Source of the DNA: Saccoglossus kowalevskii
Lineage: Eukaryota > Hemichordata > Enteropneusta > Harrimaniidae
Direction of reading: 5' to 3'
Length of the DNA stretch: 47,475 nucleotides
Assembly: GCF_000003605.2 (NCBI RefSeq)
Contig: NW_003137825.1
Location: 97,795-145,269 of the forward strand
Shown here: positions 35,741-47,475 of the stretch, piece after piece
How the letters are laid out: the number at the start of each line of letters is the position of its first letter
Position numbering within the stretch: position 1 is the stretch's first letter
Program-made: the position numbers and the translations under genes
Notes under the pieces: model-generated
Seen by the model: only the letters and a program-made list of their open reading frames with translations
The model's database searches: none
What the model was told of the DNA's origin: nothing

Positions 35741-36420
35741 GCAGACTTTTACAGCAGGCTATTTGCAGCTCCTCTAGGACAACATATCAGCGTCCATGGC
35801 GGGTTTTTGCCCAATTTTTGTATAGCCAGTTGGGGTATATTGTCCATCATTACCACTTCCGGAAACAACCATTGCTTTGTTTATTGGCTACCTTTCTAGG
35901 CAGCACCTGGCACCATCCACTGTTTCAACTTACTTGTCAGCCATTAGCTATGTTCATAAAATTGCAGGTTTTTCAGACCCAACCAAGTCTTTTATGGTAC
36001 ACAAATTGGTGCAGTCATATCGAAAGTTAAAACTTCAACTGGATGACCGTCTTCCTATCACTCGTGATATTTTGCATTGTCTAGTTCAGGCTATTCCACA
36101 CGTTGTTTCATCTGCTTATCAAGGGTGTTTATTTAGACCAATGTTTTTAACAGCATTCTATGGGTTCCTCATGATGTGGGTGGGGCCATTCTTTTCAATC
36201 AGTTTATTGGAACCATGGGTAAACCTCAGTCAATGACATTAACCTTATCCAAATTTAAGCTTTGCAAACCAGGCACAGCATTTGTTTTTTTTTTCATTTT
36301 GTAGGAGGGAGGTGACTGACCTTTGCCCTGTGTAGGCAATGTGTGATTTTTGCCAGTTACGGGGAGTAGATGCGGACCCACTTTTTTGCCTGCCTGGAGC
36401 ATTGGACATTGGAAGGGGTG
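35725..36420 (+). pseudogene. Tyrosine recombinase of the Ngaro-like element, truncated
   Basis: The N-terminal SAM-like DNA-binding domain is clear: SSRTTYQRPWRVFAQFLYSQ, then after a frameshift FIGYLSRQHLAPSTVSTYLS, ISYVHKIAG and RLPITRDILHCLVQ. The catalytic domain begins at RPMFLTAFYGFL, but the following residues read MMWVG where the family has the first catalytic Arg region. After further breaks come TLSKFKLCKPGTA and a CPV...LRGVDADPLFCLPG segment. The H-x-x-R box and the nucleophilic Tyr were not found downstream. The recombinase is therefore both frameshifted and C-terminally incomplete. Confidence 0.78.
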
Positions 36421-36969
36421 ATCTCACAGCAATTTAGTTAGTGTTCACTTAAGTAATGTACTTTCATAAGGATTTACCTCTGCTTCTGGTCATTCTGGGT
36501 GGGGCGGCCACACACTAGTGTGGCTTGTGGCGTTTCTGGGGCCCACACCTTTGTGGGAGATTAATTTGTGCTTAATTTTCACTGATTTATTATTTTGAAA
36601 GTTTTCCTCGCCAGTTGACCTGTGACCTCCTTGAAGGTTTTTCTGTTGTAATCTTTCAGTTTGAGGAAACTGGCGAGGGACTTTTTAGGTTTACAAGCCT
36701 CTCATTTTTCAATAAATGTCAAGAATACTTGGCCTTTCATTCCATGTCATTTGTGTTATTGACGTCTATCTCCCACAAACAGAGCAACATGACTAGAAGT
36801 GGTTCAGTTTAAGTGCAGGGATATAAAATTAATTTATATGTTTTGGGCTATAAATCCGTTTCTTTGCTTAGGCTGTAAACTGAGTGTGTTATGGACAACA
36901 TCCCTGATTATAACTACATACATTACTATGGGCATTCGAATTTGTTGATATAGCGCCCTCTATAATTCG
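36421..36969. other. 3' non-coding part of the element, with hairpins
   Basis: Contains an 11-bp inverted repeat, cctcgccagtt (36606-36616) and aactggcgagg (36668-36678), and shorter hairpins around 36510-36560 (gccacacactagtgtggc, cccacacctttgtggg). No coding frame is credible. Confidence 0.5.
36606..36678. repeat. 11-bp perfect inverted repeat
   Basis: Arms 36606-36616 and 36668-36678 with a 51-base loop, in the 3' non-coding end of the retrotransposon. Confidence 0.8.
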
Positions 36970-37280
36970 TTGGGAAACATTTTTATTTGGGATTCTCTGA
37001 TTGGATGGAAGTTTAACTCTAGCAAACTCTAGCATTGGTCTTTTCAAATTGGATTAAAAAAACACGAACTGCTTTAGTGTCAGGGGAGTAATACTGAGTT
37101 TTAAGTTATTCCTGTCAAATGTATTTATTGGTCCTCGGTGGAAAATCTAAATAATGTCACCTTGTAATTTATACTGTCTCGTATTTTTATTAAATTATTT
37201 GTATTAACTCCCCTCAAGTTATGACCTGTGTTCCCTCCATAAGATAATGGCTGCATCCAATTTTAAAATATAGCGTTGAT
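36970..37280 (+). repeat. Flanking repeat R2, right copy (~310 bp)
   Basis: Diverged direct copy of 30626-30929 (gattggatggaagttt at 36999, atatagcgttgat ending 37280). It lies just beyond the 3' non-coding part of the retrotransposon. Confidence 0.75.
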
Positions 37281-37351
37281 CAGTGGGTGTTTTATGTCGC
37301 AACATTTATTTTTAAGTACCACACATAGGGGAACCAAGTCTGACATTGACT

Positions 37352-37401
37352 NNNNNNNNNNNNNNNNNNNNNNNNNNNNNNNNNNNNNNNNNNNNNNNNN
37401 N
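37352..37401. other. Assembly gap (50 N)
   Basis: Run of exactly 50 N, probably a gap of arbitrary length, 155 bp past the copy C stop codon. Confidence 0.99.
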
Positions 37402-37556
37402 TGATAAGTGTCAATTGTACTAAAATAAAATTGTACTTTTTTATCCCTCTTGTATTATGACAGATTCCCCCCCCCCAATCAATTGATAACAGCATCATTC
37501 GAATATGAAATATTATGGTTATTGAATAAATATCGTGAGTGAACAACGCTGTACTA

Positions 37557-40500
37557 TTATGGTAACGTATTATGGTATTTCATATCTTTTTCAAAATCTT
37601 CTCTAATTTGTTTCATGATGTCTTCCCCTTTATATAGAACCTCTAGCGCCGTATATGCCATGATCTTGGCGTTGGTCAATGTTGGTTCTTGGGCTTCAGG
37701 TGCACCTGTATTTAACAAGTATGATAATTAATGTTGTGCGAGTGTCATTAGATGTATCGTACATTAAACTCTAGTTATTCTTTAAAGTTATTTTTAAAAG
37801 GGCTTTTACAATAAACTATTTTCGCGAGTAAGGTCCATGTCAAGATTACGATGTTCACTTTGTTTTCACAGATATCTGTGTAGTAGTAACGTGCAATCCG
37901 ACTCACATATTTCGATCAATGAGTGAAGCAAATGATAAGACCACCAAAAACAAGAACTATAGCTGTTCAATATTTACACATGAGTTGCATTATATATATA
38001 TTTAGATTGAAGATATATAGATATACAAAATACATCGCGAATATACAGGTGTATATTTAAATTTTACCTGCAGCCTCTGTGAATCCGCGTGAGTGATTAA
38101 CACTGTCAGTGGCCAGTCCATAAAATGGGTGAATACCAGGTACTTCATACGTCACATTTCCCATGTCGGTTGAACCACCTGTTTGCTCATTTGGCATATA
38201 GTTAACGCCCAGACCTTTACCATGTGATTGAAATATATTTTCCAGTGTTTTGTTTGAAATAACGTTCTTGTATTCTTTACCGAATCTGTATTGGATCTAG
38301 AACAAGAAATACATATACAATATTCCACTCCCATTACAAAGAAGAAATACATTCATAATTCTGCAGCAAATCCTAATTTGGTTTATTACCGCACACCCAG
38401 TCGCCGTTGCAGCCCCCTGAGCACATGATTTGGTCTTTTCTTGTAATACTCGCAGCTCTAAACTTGTTGGCGCTCGAAGACTGTATTCAACCCTTGACTT
38501 TTCCACTATCATGCCTGACTTGATACCGCCATTTACAATCAGGCCTATAAATGTACAGTATGTAATATTAAACTATGATGTAAATGTGGTATACAAACTA
38601 TATTAGTCTACAAAATATTAGTATTCAGAAACAGCAAAACGTGAGTAAAACTCCAGTAGAAACAACTACATTTATTTTCATCGAAGTCAAACAAGCTAAA
38701 AAGCTTCCCCGAACAACCAACATCAAAAGCTATGACTATTGTTAACCGGGTATGTAAGTCATTCAAAAAAACATTCAAATTATCTTCCGAATAACTGTAT
38801 GACAGGCATTTTTTTTATTTGAAATACCGCGTGATTCAGAAAAGTTTAATTCGTTTGGTTTGATTATGTTTGTTTGTACGAAGCAGTTATTATTATGCGA
38901 CACGAGGCAGCTTTGAAAGAGCCACCGAGTTACTGACGTAATCGAACATAAATACAAGAACTCATCAAATGGTAGATTTTCACTCACGCGAGAGTGAAGA
39001 ATATCTGTTGAAACTTAAATATAATATTCATATGGCATATTCCTTATTTACATAATGCGTGTGATATGCAGATGGTATTTTCAACAACTAGCACTTCATC
39101 AAAAGTTTGTTTTTGTAAAATAATAGTTCAACCTGGAAATATTTAAATTTAGATAATTTTCTGAAAATATTGAAACATACGACTCATTCGCCACCGAAAA
39201 TCCTATTTATAGTGTTGGAGGCCTTACAGTTTGGTGTAAGTTGAGTTATAAACTTAATACAGAGACATACTAAGGTGGTGCAATTGGCGATTAGAAAATT
39301 AAAAGTATGTTAAATAATCAGAATTTTAAAATTTTTACTGCGTATTTACAGTTATTACATTAGCATGATTTAATGAACCGATCATTTGATGATATGTATG
39401 CATGTGATGACATAAACATAGCTCCACAATTAAGTGAAATATGTACCATTAGTTTCTGGGAACATGACATGTAATCCTAACCGTGGATTACGTCAGCAAT
39501 AAAACACGTAAATTATCAAAAATATGACCAAACTGAGAAATATATACAGAAAAAAACAGGGATTTATTCCTAACTGTTCATGAAGCAATTGATAAATGCT
39601 ACAGCGCAGAGCAGTTTTCTAAATATCATAGTAATTCAGGTAAAATATTGGGAATTGTCAACGACTTGATTGGTAAAGAGTATGTCACTCCAGACAAGCT
39701 AAAAGTTAACGTTGGTGGCATATATGGGGTTAATGTATAGGCTACAACGTGGAGCATAAGAAATACAACTACTACGAACGAGAAAGGCAGCACCAAACAA
39801 TTATGAAACGTGAAACTAGTTTCTGCGATTTTCACTAAATCTGGGGTAACTGTTGCTGAAGAATCTCCATCCATGACGAAATGCGTTGATGAAGTAAGGT
39901 CAATTCGCATGTGCTATGGACACTGATACTTTGCTAGAACAACAGTTTCGTTACCAACTTAAACGATATCTCTTCCATCCCAACTTTGAATTGTACCAGT
40001 GAGATTTGAATGGCCCACCCATCTATTGCTGTGAACGCCAACCTAACATAACATATCACGTACACCATTGTCTACCTTGAATGGGTGTATTTTAGGTTTA
40101 AATTAACACTTGATTTGAATAAACCATTAATTGACAGTCACTTAAAATCGTTTGTTTGAAACCGGTCTTCTCAACAACTTTTATACTAAAATTACGCCGT
40201 AAATCAAGTAAGCTAATGTCACAGTCGTATTCTACAAATATGCATGGTTGTATGAAAGTAAAGTATGTTATGCATTTTGATTACCAACGATAACATGCAG
40301 AGAACACATATAGATCCTAATTCTCACCATGGGTTCTCCATGTTGGTTTCAATTGTTGTCTCATTACGGACATATTCTGATAAAACATCACAGCAGCATC
40401 AAGAGCGTTGATGCCTTCCCAGGGTACATAGGCTGCATGTGCAGCTTTTCCCAAAAAATTAACATAAAATCTAAGAACGAAAAAAAATATCATATGCAAT

Positions 40501-41721
40501 AGCAATCCAGTTTATGAATATAAAATCCACAAAATTCTATTCTAGAGAATAGTGTAAATAACATTTCACTAATGAGTTAGGTGTGGTATTAAATTGGTAT
40601 ATTGTCATGGCCAATTTGGAATATAGAACACTTTATGCATTTTAATCCCGAGTGTAACTCGAAACAATCCGCAAGTACATCCCTTCATCAGAACTGAAAA
40701 CTGTTGACTTAACAAGTCGTATGGCGACGAATAATGATTGAAAACATTCCTTTTATCATGGCAACAATATCCGACTTCTAAAATATTTCATGAACATTCA
40801 CTATAAGCTACATCAAGCGAATAGCCGTTACATATCCGTTACTTCATTATATATTGTATTTCTCAAATATCGTACTTAAAAATGGTACTTACGGCACAGC
40901 ACATGACGTTCGCTTTTGAATGATATTTTTTCTGTTCATGGGATGAACCATCATAGCAATGTCAACATCTTTAAACACACCAGCTTTTATGAGACCCAAT
41001 TTACCGCCACCACCTTCTTCACCTGGAGTTCCCAGAACAGTCACCTGTGAATACGAGGCATTTTAGCGAACCACTTTTTCGGTTAAAACAGATATAACCC
41101 CCAACAAATAGGGTACTATATCAAACTACAATCACACTATTAGACGTTAGTGGGAGTAATATGTTCTTGATCAAATGCTGACAACTTTAAATTGTACATA
41201 CTAACAAATGCCTGACCTCAATATCAATACAATTTGGTTATTTGCAGAGAAGTCGTCTTGATATATTCTACACTGCTATACTAGTAATATAAATCACGGT
41301 CGTGTGGTGATATGTAGACATCCAGTTATATTATTTAAAAAGAACATACCTTTCCCATTGGTTTCCCAGCTGCTTCCATGGCTGCTTTGATTCCTAATCC
41401 AGCACCAGCTCCGCATTCCGCTATTAAATTATGACCACATGCATGTCCAATTTCAGGTAATGCATCATATTCACATATCACGCATACATTCAAACCATCT
41501 TCATTACCATAAGTAGCTCGGAATGCGGTGTCCCGTGTATACTTTCTCTCCACTGTAAAGCCATGTTTTTCTAGGAAGTCAGTCAGTACCTTATGGGCAT
41601 GGTGCTCCTTAAAACGGAGCTCGGGATTTTTCCAAATTTCTTGACTCAGATTATTGAGCTCGTCGGCTGCCTTGTCAATAGTATCGGATGCTGTTTGCTG
41701 TAAGCATTCTAAATTCGACAT
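37557..41721 (-). CDS. PM20D2-like: PM20D2-like M20 metallopeptidase, copy C (intact)
   Basis: Six exons: 41721-41350, 41044-40893, 40470-40328, 38544-38390, 38296-38068, 37705-37557. They total 1,200 bp, or 399 residues and a stop, with GT/AG at every junction. Predicted cytosolic dipeptidase of the M20/PM20D2 family. [30 protein letters not shown] and [16 protein letters not shown] are all kept. The start at 41721 (MSNLECLQQ) matches the starts of A and B; an in-frame ATG five codons upstream (41736) is possible. Intron 3 is long (1,783 bp) and holds an unassigned 94-codon same-strand frame (39910-39626). Exons 5 and 6 group C with A and D and away from B. The segment after VHP in exon 2 ([15 protein letters not shown]) differs strongly from both A and B. 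Confidence 0.95.
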
Positions 41722-42079
41722 GGTTACTGATAACATTTACCTGTATAGATGAATCATATTATGACTATATTTCGACACTATTTTGCTTTGTACTTTGACT
41801 GTGGCTGGTAGAGTGTGGCAGAACGATTATGATTAAATGATCATAGATGGTAAACAAACTACAACGCATGAATTTGTGGTTAGTGGTTAGTTGCGCAAAC
41901 AATGCTTTCAAAAAACCATGCATGGCACAGTCCATGTTAGTTATCAAATTTAAGATAAATAGTTTTGTCTATTAATATAGTTGATGCTTAATTTTTTTAT
42001 CATTAAAATGTTTCTGATTCGTTAAACGAGTACATATTGAGAAATATTGTTCTGGAACAGCATTAATTAAAACAAATTG
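41722..42079. other. Upstream region of copy C
   Basis: Presumed promoter and 5' UTR of copy C. No element was identified with confidence. Confidence 0.35.
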
Positions 42080-42600
42080 GTCATATGTCGGCCATTTTGA
42101 ATCAATCAAATTTGATAGTCAAATCAATACATATGTATATATATATATGACATGATGTATAGTAAATATATAAAATTTGAATATATTCAGTCAAAGCATG
42201 GCACTAGAACCGCATTCATTAAAACAAAATGGCCGCCTGTTGGTCATTTTGAATCCCATCTGAAAACACAACGTCGTGCATCAAGGTCTCATAATGCCCT
42301 ATATATGTACCAAGTTTCAACAAAATCTATATGTAAATGCCGGAATGCCAGAAATGCTTGATTTTGATGATTTTTCAGCACAGGAATGGCTGCCATTCGG
42401 CCATTTTAAATCAGATTGTGATACAAATTGATGTGCATATTTATATTATTATGTATGTTGTTTGTATGAATTGTAATGTAATCAGTCCGGGCATGTCTAA
42501 GAAATAGGTTCGGACGCACGCACGGATGCACGGATCAATCAAAAAGTCCCCGTTTTCGGATTGCGTACAGACGGAGTTTAAACATGGCGATGATTAAACA
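42080..42600. repeat. Probable interspersed repeat
   Basis: Has the wording of a repeat common in invertebrate genomes: recurring 'ggccattttgaatc' and 'aaaatggccgcc' phrases (42090, 42228, 42243, 42399), 'accaagtttcaacaaaatct', and a cgcacgcacggatgcacgga stretch (42513-42532). No coding content. The class and exact ends are not resolved. Confidence 0.45.
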
Positions 42601-45600
42601 ATTGCGCCATGTTGTAATGGCACTGTACTACTGCACTGTTATCTATATTCTTCCATGGAACATTGTGTAAGGTGAAGAATCATTTGTTATAGTATAGCGC
42701 CACCAACGACTATAAGACACAGCATACTGAAAAGGACGTTAATGCAAGACTTGCGTTTCGAGCAGCCAGTCAAAGTGTTTTTATTTGCTGTCACCCATGC
42801 TAACTAGATGTTTTTTGACAAAAAAGTTTTCAGACTATAATTGTATTGTTCATTCACTGATATCTTGATTATTTTATGTATAATAGCCAGATTGATTTTG
42901 AACATGGGTTTCAATGTAGAGGCGGCCATTTTGACCGCTGCGGCATTTTAGTTATCAAGCATTTGAGTTTGAAAAACATTAATCCATGTGATCTAGATTA
43001 TGATATGATATTTTATGATGGAAGAGTTTGATTATGAAATATCACTGTTAGATTTGCGTATTTGAGTGAATTGTTGACCTCATGCTGATTTGCACATGAT
43101 CTCATGTATACGTAGTACACTGACGGTGGTCTGAATTAATAGTTTCATTTTGTTCTGAATTGTTATTAAGATTTCAACTAGGATTTTAAGTGGTCAGAAA
43201 ATTATTGTTCCATGATGTGTATTTTGATTTTAATTGTTTATGTAGTGTATTTCTATTGTATGATTTTGCATTAAATAATGTCATTTATTATTTCGATACG
43301 ACGATGTATATGAATGCTTTCTGAACTGTAACTGGCTAACCGGAATTGTGTTTATACACGGCAAAGTAGTAAATTTCATTTCAATTTCATATGTAGGATC
43401 CGATTTTGAGTGAAGTGTGTTTATAAATGAAAACTGTATTTATTAAGGAAGTAATTATTATGTAATTATTATTTAACTGAAGTTCATCGTCATTTGTATT
43501 TGTTATGAATTTGAAGTTTGTCTTTCAAGTCAGTCATGTACATGTATGTTTATGATTCTATATTTATTTGTCATTTTAGAATTGAATGAGACATAATAAA
43601 TTCATCTCGAACTCAACCGTGGTATAACACTACCACCAACGTCTAATAATTCGAACTTTTAATGCATAATTAACACCAATTAACATCACAATCCACCAAC
43701 CAGTTACGGGGTTTATGAAACCTACAAATTATGTTTATTTGCCTAAATAAAACAATGCCCTTAGGTCTCGCACACAATCCAGTACCAGAATGAACAAAAT
43801 ATACCACTACCTTCAACGGCTTCCAAAAAATTTTAAATTACGAAAGGGGAGAAAGCAAATAATTACTGTATCAATTTGTGTGCGACGAATGTTAATCCTG
43901 GTTCCTAAATTATTCCAAAAAAAAAATCAATATTCATTCATATACACAAAAGTTGCCACAATATATGTCTTATTTTTCAGGTTACTTATATAATTAGTTA
44001 CAAATTAATAACTGTGACAACGTGCAAAATAGATACCTTATAGGCGCATCTGAATCTAGAGTATGCTTCTTCTTCAAAGGTCTGGTAGGCTATATTCGAC
44101 GCCGCTAAATAATCCGTGTATTTTTATTGATCGTGCCAGTAGAAGTCAGAAAATGTGGGCATTCAACAGTAAACACAATCCCGGATGTGTGACCTCTTGT
44201 ACACAATAAACGAATACATTTTATTTTTCTAATTCTGTATATTAGAAATATTATCGCTTTGAAGCACTATTTGATTCTTCTGGTCATATGAACTCTCACT
44301 AGGCTATGATTTATTTATTGGTATTTGTTATTAGTTGAACCCCGGGAATATATTATTTTTAGCAGACCGGTCACTGATAGCTTAGTGGTCGTCGCATCAG
44401 ATTCGTGAATGGGTTAGCCAATTCTACAGGCCGAGATTAATTCACTAACGAATGCGACTTTCGGGGAACCTTGGTTAAGGTCTGCAGGTGCTACTGTTCG
44501 ACCGAGTATGGTTGCCATTTGATATAGAGATGGCCGCACAGCTCAAACATGACTTCTGTGGCAAAATGTGTCAGCACTAGCACTTGCAATTTGCACATAC
44601 CAAAAAAAAATCGGGAGAGACAACAGTGACAACTGTCGCCTGGCCCAAACAATTGCTTCACACGGTTCACAAGTGGAATTAATGCATTTTGCAATGCCTT
44701 GAAATGGTCAAGATGTGACACTATACCACTTTTATGTGTACCATCATATGCACCAGCCTGCACACCATCGCTGGATAGCAATCATACATTAGTACCAATT
44801 ACATACAGTGGCTTGGTGAAGGCTACAATTGCAACCTCACTTTTTGTTTGGCTTCCCTAATCTCATTCAAAGGTTCGTCATTGGTGTGTGCCTCATACAA
44901 CATAGTCAAACTCCCCCTTTTGACAAGGATCACCTGAGAAAAAACCTTGGTTCTGATGTACATACATCAGCACACTGTCCAATCATGTTCCCGTATATCG
45001 TTATCATAATATGCAGTTGGTGTACAGCTAGATAGCTCTAGGAGCCCACTAATGAGAGTGTACAATATAACTGATTTGCGGGTTGGTGTTTTAATTTCAG
45101 CAGGTAAAAGAAAATGTTTAGCAAAATAGACAGAAATCTGGAACTACAAATATCACAATATCTGGTAGTATTGCTCGAATAAATGTTCAACAATCTCTCA
45201 ACACTAATTTCACCAACACTACATGATGTGGCAACACACAGTAAGCATTGTTGGTATAAGCTTCACAAATCGACTAATGGTTATAGCTATAGCGGAATTG
45301 TCCTGACACACGGATACACATACCGAGGTACCTGTGCTCAAACAAAGCTCTAACCAGTAGCAACAATGGCCATACACACACGGCAGAGTGCCCACAGACC
45401 ATATTCCCTTGATTATAAAGACTATATCCACATAATTTCTATGGTTTTGCTTGGTTTCAATAATATATATATATATATATGTTATAACACCCAGATGCAA
45501 TACACACTAGCAAGACAATAATTACAATACCACACTGGAAAGAATAACAGATGTCAGCTGAAATGCTTGGGATATATGAATAATTGAAGCCTGTTGATAC

Positions 45601-47301
45601 TCACAGCAAAGTACTCACGGTCTATCAAAGTTCAATGAGACAGAGATTTATTCTTGGAGAGTGTTTCAGTATCAGTGTGTTCGTCAGGCACATAAACAAT
45701 TCATTCGGAGAATTCCCTTGAACGCTACTCAGTCCGTATTTGGTCAGATGCGTGGAATTTTGCTGGTCCTTGTTGACGTGTTTCTCTTATCTGAATATAT
45801 TTTCAGTCTTGTGCCTTAGTACTTTGATCTGGGATTATTATGCGAACCAATCACAGGGCGTACATTATGTCTTTTTGCAGCGGCCTGATACGCTTCCTTA
45901 CTTTACCTTCAGCACGAGTTTCAACTCTCGTAATGTGAATATTTCTATATACTGTAGGTGCGACAACTACATTTAATTTTCAATTTCAAGCAAAAGAGTG
46001 TAGACTAAATCGTTGGTTCTTATCGTGTTTTGCATTTGTTTTTCCAAACATTGTGTTACTATAGTTTGGTAAATTAAATAAATTATGAAAAAACATTGCT
46101 ATGTAACTTCACATGGGAATTATAAATATAGATATCATTTAATATATAATCAATTGTGTTTGTGTTCGGGAACAGTTATGGATGATTTTATTCTGTAAGT
46201 GGGTTCTTGTAATATTAGGCACACACGTTTGATGGGACAACATAAAATGAAACGACAGTAAATATGTCCGACGGGAGAATACCTCATGTTATGTTGAAAA
46301 TGTACACAATGAAACAATGTGCGATGTAAAATGAACTGTTTCTATATTTAAAACTAATCCTCCGCATATTAGAACTAATCTAAGAACTAAAGTGTTATTT
46401 CCTGGGAATAATGTACATGTTCACTAATTATTGGCCTGATATAATACTCTGATATTGTCTGAATCATCATTTTGTTTCACTATTGTTTTAAATTGTTGAT
46501 TTCCGTGATATTTGTTACCTGCATGTTGATCAATTGCATTGTTCATGTGTATAGAATTCATACATCATGTAAATAGTGATATTTATTATACTTGCTTATG
46601 ACCACTCTTGTGAATCATTATTCAGGCCATACGTTTATTTTGGGTAATTCACCCTTTGAGTGCATATTATTGTATTCAATATTCTTTTTTTTTAACTATT
46701 GCCAAAGTGTACAAATGGTTGGGTCAGGTGAAGAGTTGTGATGGGTGCAGCGTTTGCAGAATTTTAGCTATTTTTGATTGCTAAATTATTAATGGTTAAT
46801 TTAACTTTTTCTGTGAATTCATTGCATTCATTTAAGAACATAGTCAGGGTTGGTAAGAAAACGTTTTTCGAGTGTTAACAATATACACTTTGCGATATTT
46901 GTTTTCAAAATAAACTTTCAGTCAATATGAGATACTATCATTGAACACACACAATACTTTCAGTGTACACACACACTGATGACGTCCAAGTTTAGCGTAA
47001 AACATCAGTGACATTTTAAACTAAACGTCTCTAATGTGAATGTTATACACCGTGGTCGTATAATAGGACCAAGACCCAAGAGCAAACATTTTAACTGATA
47101 ACTCATCATACATTTAATTATTATAAACAACGTTCATCATTAAGCACTTAATTATGTGATATATAAAGACCGTTTTCAAAGCAATATTGACTGAGCCTTC
47201 AGCACTATTGTGGCACCAATCAAACTGTACATATATTAACTTTGATAAAGACAATCGATATGTACAGTATATAAACTGTTATCGTCTATGTAGATATATA
47301 T
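42601..47301. other. Intergenic between copies C and D
   Basis: About 4.7 kb of AT-rich DNA with no supported gene. It includes an imperfect fold-back near 44385-44460 and an (AT)n run at about 45462-45480. Short frames (43790-43993, 44491-44781 minus, 44829-45035, 45219-45500 minus, 45740-45976) show no domains. It should carry the 3' end and downstream signals of copy D. Confidence 0.45.
45462..45480. repeat. (AT)n microsatellite
   Basis: About nine AT units. Confidence 0.9.
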
Positions 47302-47444
47302 TCATTCTTTGTATATTTTCATATCTCCTTTAAAATCTTCTCTAATTTGTTTCATGATGTCTTCCCCTCTATATAGAACCTCTAGGGCCGTATACGCCAT
47401 GATCTTTGCGTTGGTCAAGGTTGGTTCTTGGGCTTCAGGTGCAC
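47302..47444 (-). CDS. PM20D2-like: PM20D2-like copy D, last exon only (partial)
   Basis: An acceptor CAG (47447-47445) is followed by a phase-matched frame, [20 protein letters not shown] and on to DMKIYKE, stopping with TGA at 47304-47302. It corresponds to exon 6 of copies A to C and is closest to A and C. The donor-side exons lie beyond the window edge, so whether the gene is intact is unknown. This C-terminal segment is the last helix of the M20 catalytic domain. Confidence 0.88.
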
Positions 47445-47475
47445 CTGTATCATGAAATAGAATTGATTGTGGTAT

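Larger units (their letters stand above)
30930..36780 (+). mobile_element. Ngaro/DIRS-like tyrosine-recombinase retrotransposon remnant
   Basis: Plus-strand order: SGNH hydrolase ORF (32057-32629), gag-like region (33122 on), DIRS-type RT, RNase H and tyrosine recombinase (to about 36420), then a 3' non-coding part with hairpins. A tyrosine recombinase instead of a DDE integrase defines the DIRS order. An accessory SGNH-type hydrolase is, from memory, reported for Ngaro elements. All but the hydrolase are frameshifted or deleted. The exact ends are unclear: the direct repeats R2 at 30626-30929 and 36970-37280 may be its termini or unrelated copies of another repeat. Confidence 0.8.

Noticed and set aside
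33122-36420. LTR retrotransposon (Gypsy/Copia) instead of a DIRS-type element
   Set aside because: No DDE integrase or protease; the RT wording and the downstream tyrosine-recombinase N-terminal domain are those of the DIRS order.
44491-44781. 96-codon minus-strand frame
   Set aside because: No recognisable domain or exon borders; could be a fragment of a repeat.

Overview
The window is eukaryotic, AT-rich nuclear DNA from an animal. Genes are split by introns with GT/AG (one GC/AG) borders, and there are animal-type genes (PM20D2-like peptidases, a TIR-domain protein), two unrelated non-LTR retrotransposon remnants, a DIRS/Ngaro-type tyrosine-recombinase retrotransposon remnant and many simple and interspersed repeats. 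Nothing fixes the species. The mix fits a non-vertebrate, probably marine, metazoan. Two runs of N (21839-22429 and 37352-37401) are assembly gaps.

The backbone is a same-strand (minus) tandem array of at least four PM20D2-like M20 metallopeptidase genes, here called copies A to D. Copy A (9595-15915) keeps all six exons but is broken by a nonsense codon and a 1-bp deletion, and carries a LINE in intron 1. Copy B (19199-21634) is intact (403 codons) and uses a GC splice donor in intron 1. Copy C (37557-41721) is intact (399 codons). Only the last exon of copy D (47302-47444) lies inside the window. A 106-bp block around the metal-binding GHACGHN motif is identical in A, B and C while the rest of the exon has diverged, which suggests gene conversion.

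Between copies B and C, on the plus strand, lies an eight-exon gene (26462-29800) encoding a TIR domain plus a long helical C-terminal region. It is followed by a small fold-back element with TTAA ends, then by an intact SGNH-hydrolase ORF (32057-32629) and decayed gag, RT-RNase H and tyrosine-recombinase segments (33122-36420) that together look like one Ngaro-like element.

The first 9 kb holds repeats only: a recent ~0.45/0.53-kb tandem duplication (261-1234), a possible solo LTR, a ~0.4-kb interspersed repeat with a second copy at 24982-25388, a 17/24-bp minisatellite, and a minus-strand LINE whose 3' end runs into a ~300-bp TTGG/TTGA-type repeat. The 3' 5.6 kb (41722-47301) is intergenic, with one probable interspersed repeat and simple repeats. 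The genes do not form an operon. The PM20D2 copies are a paralogue cluster, and the TIR gene and mobile elements sit in an unusually long gap between two of them.
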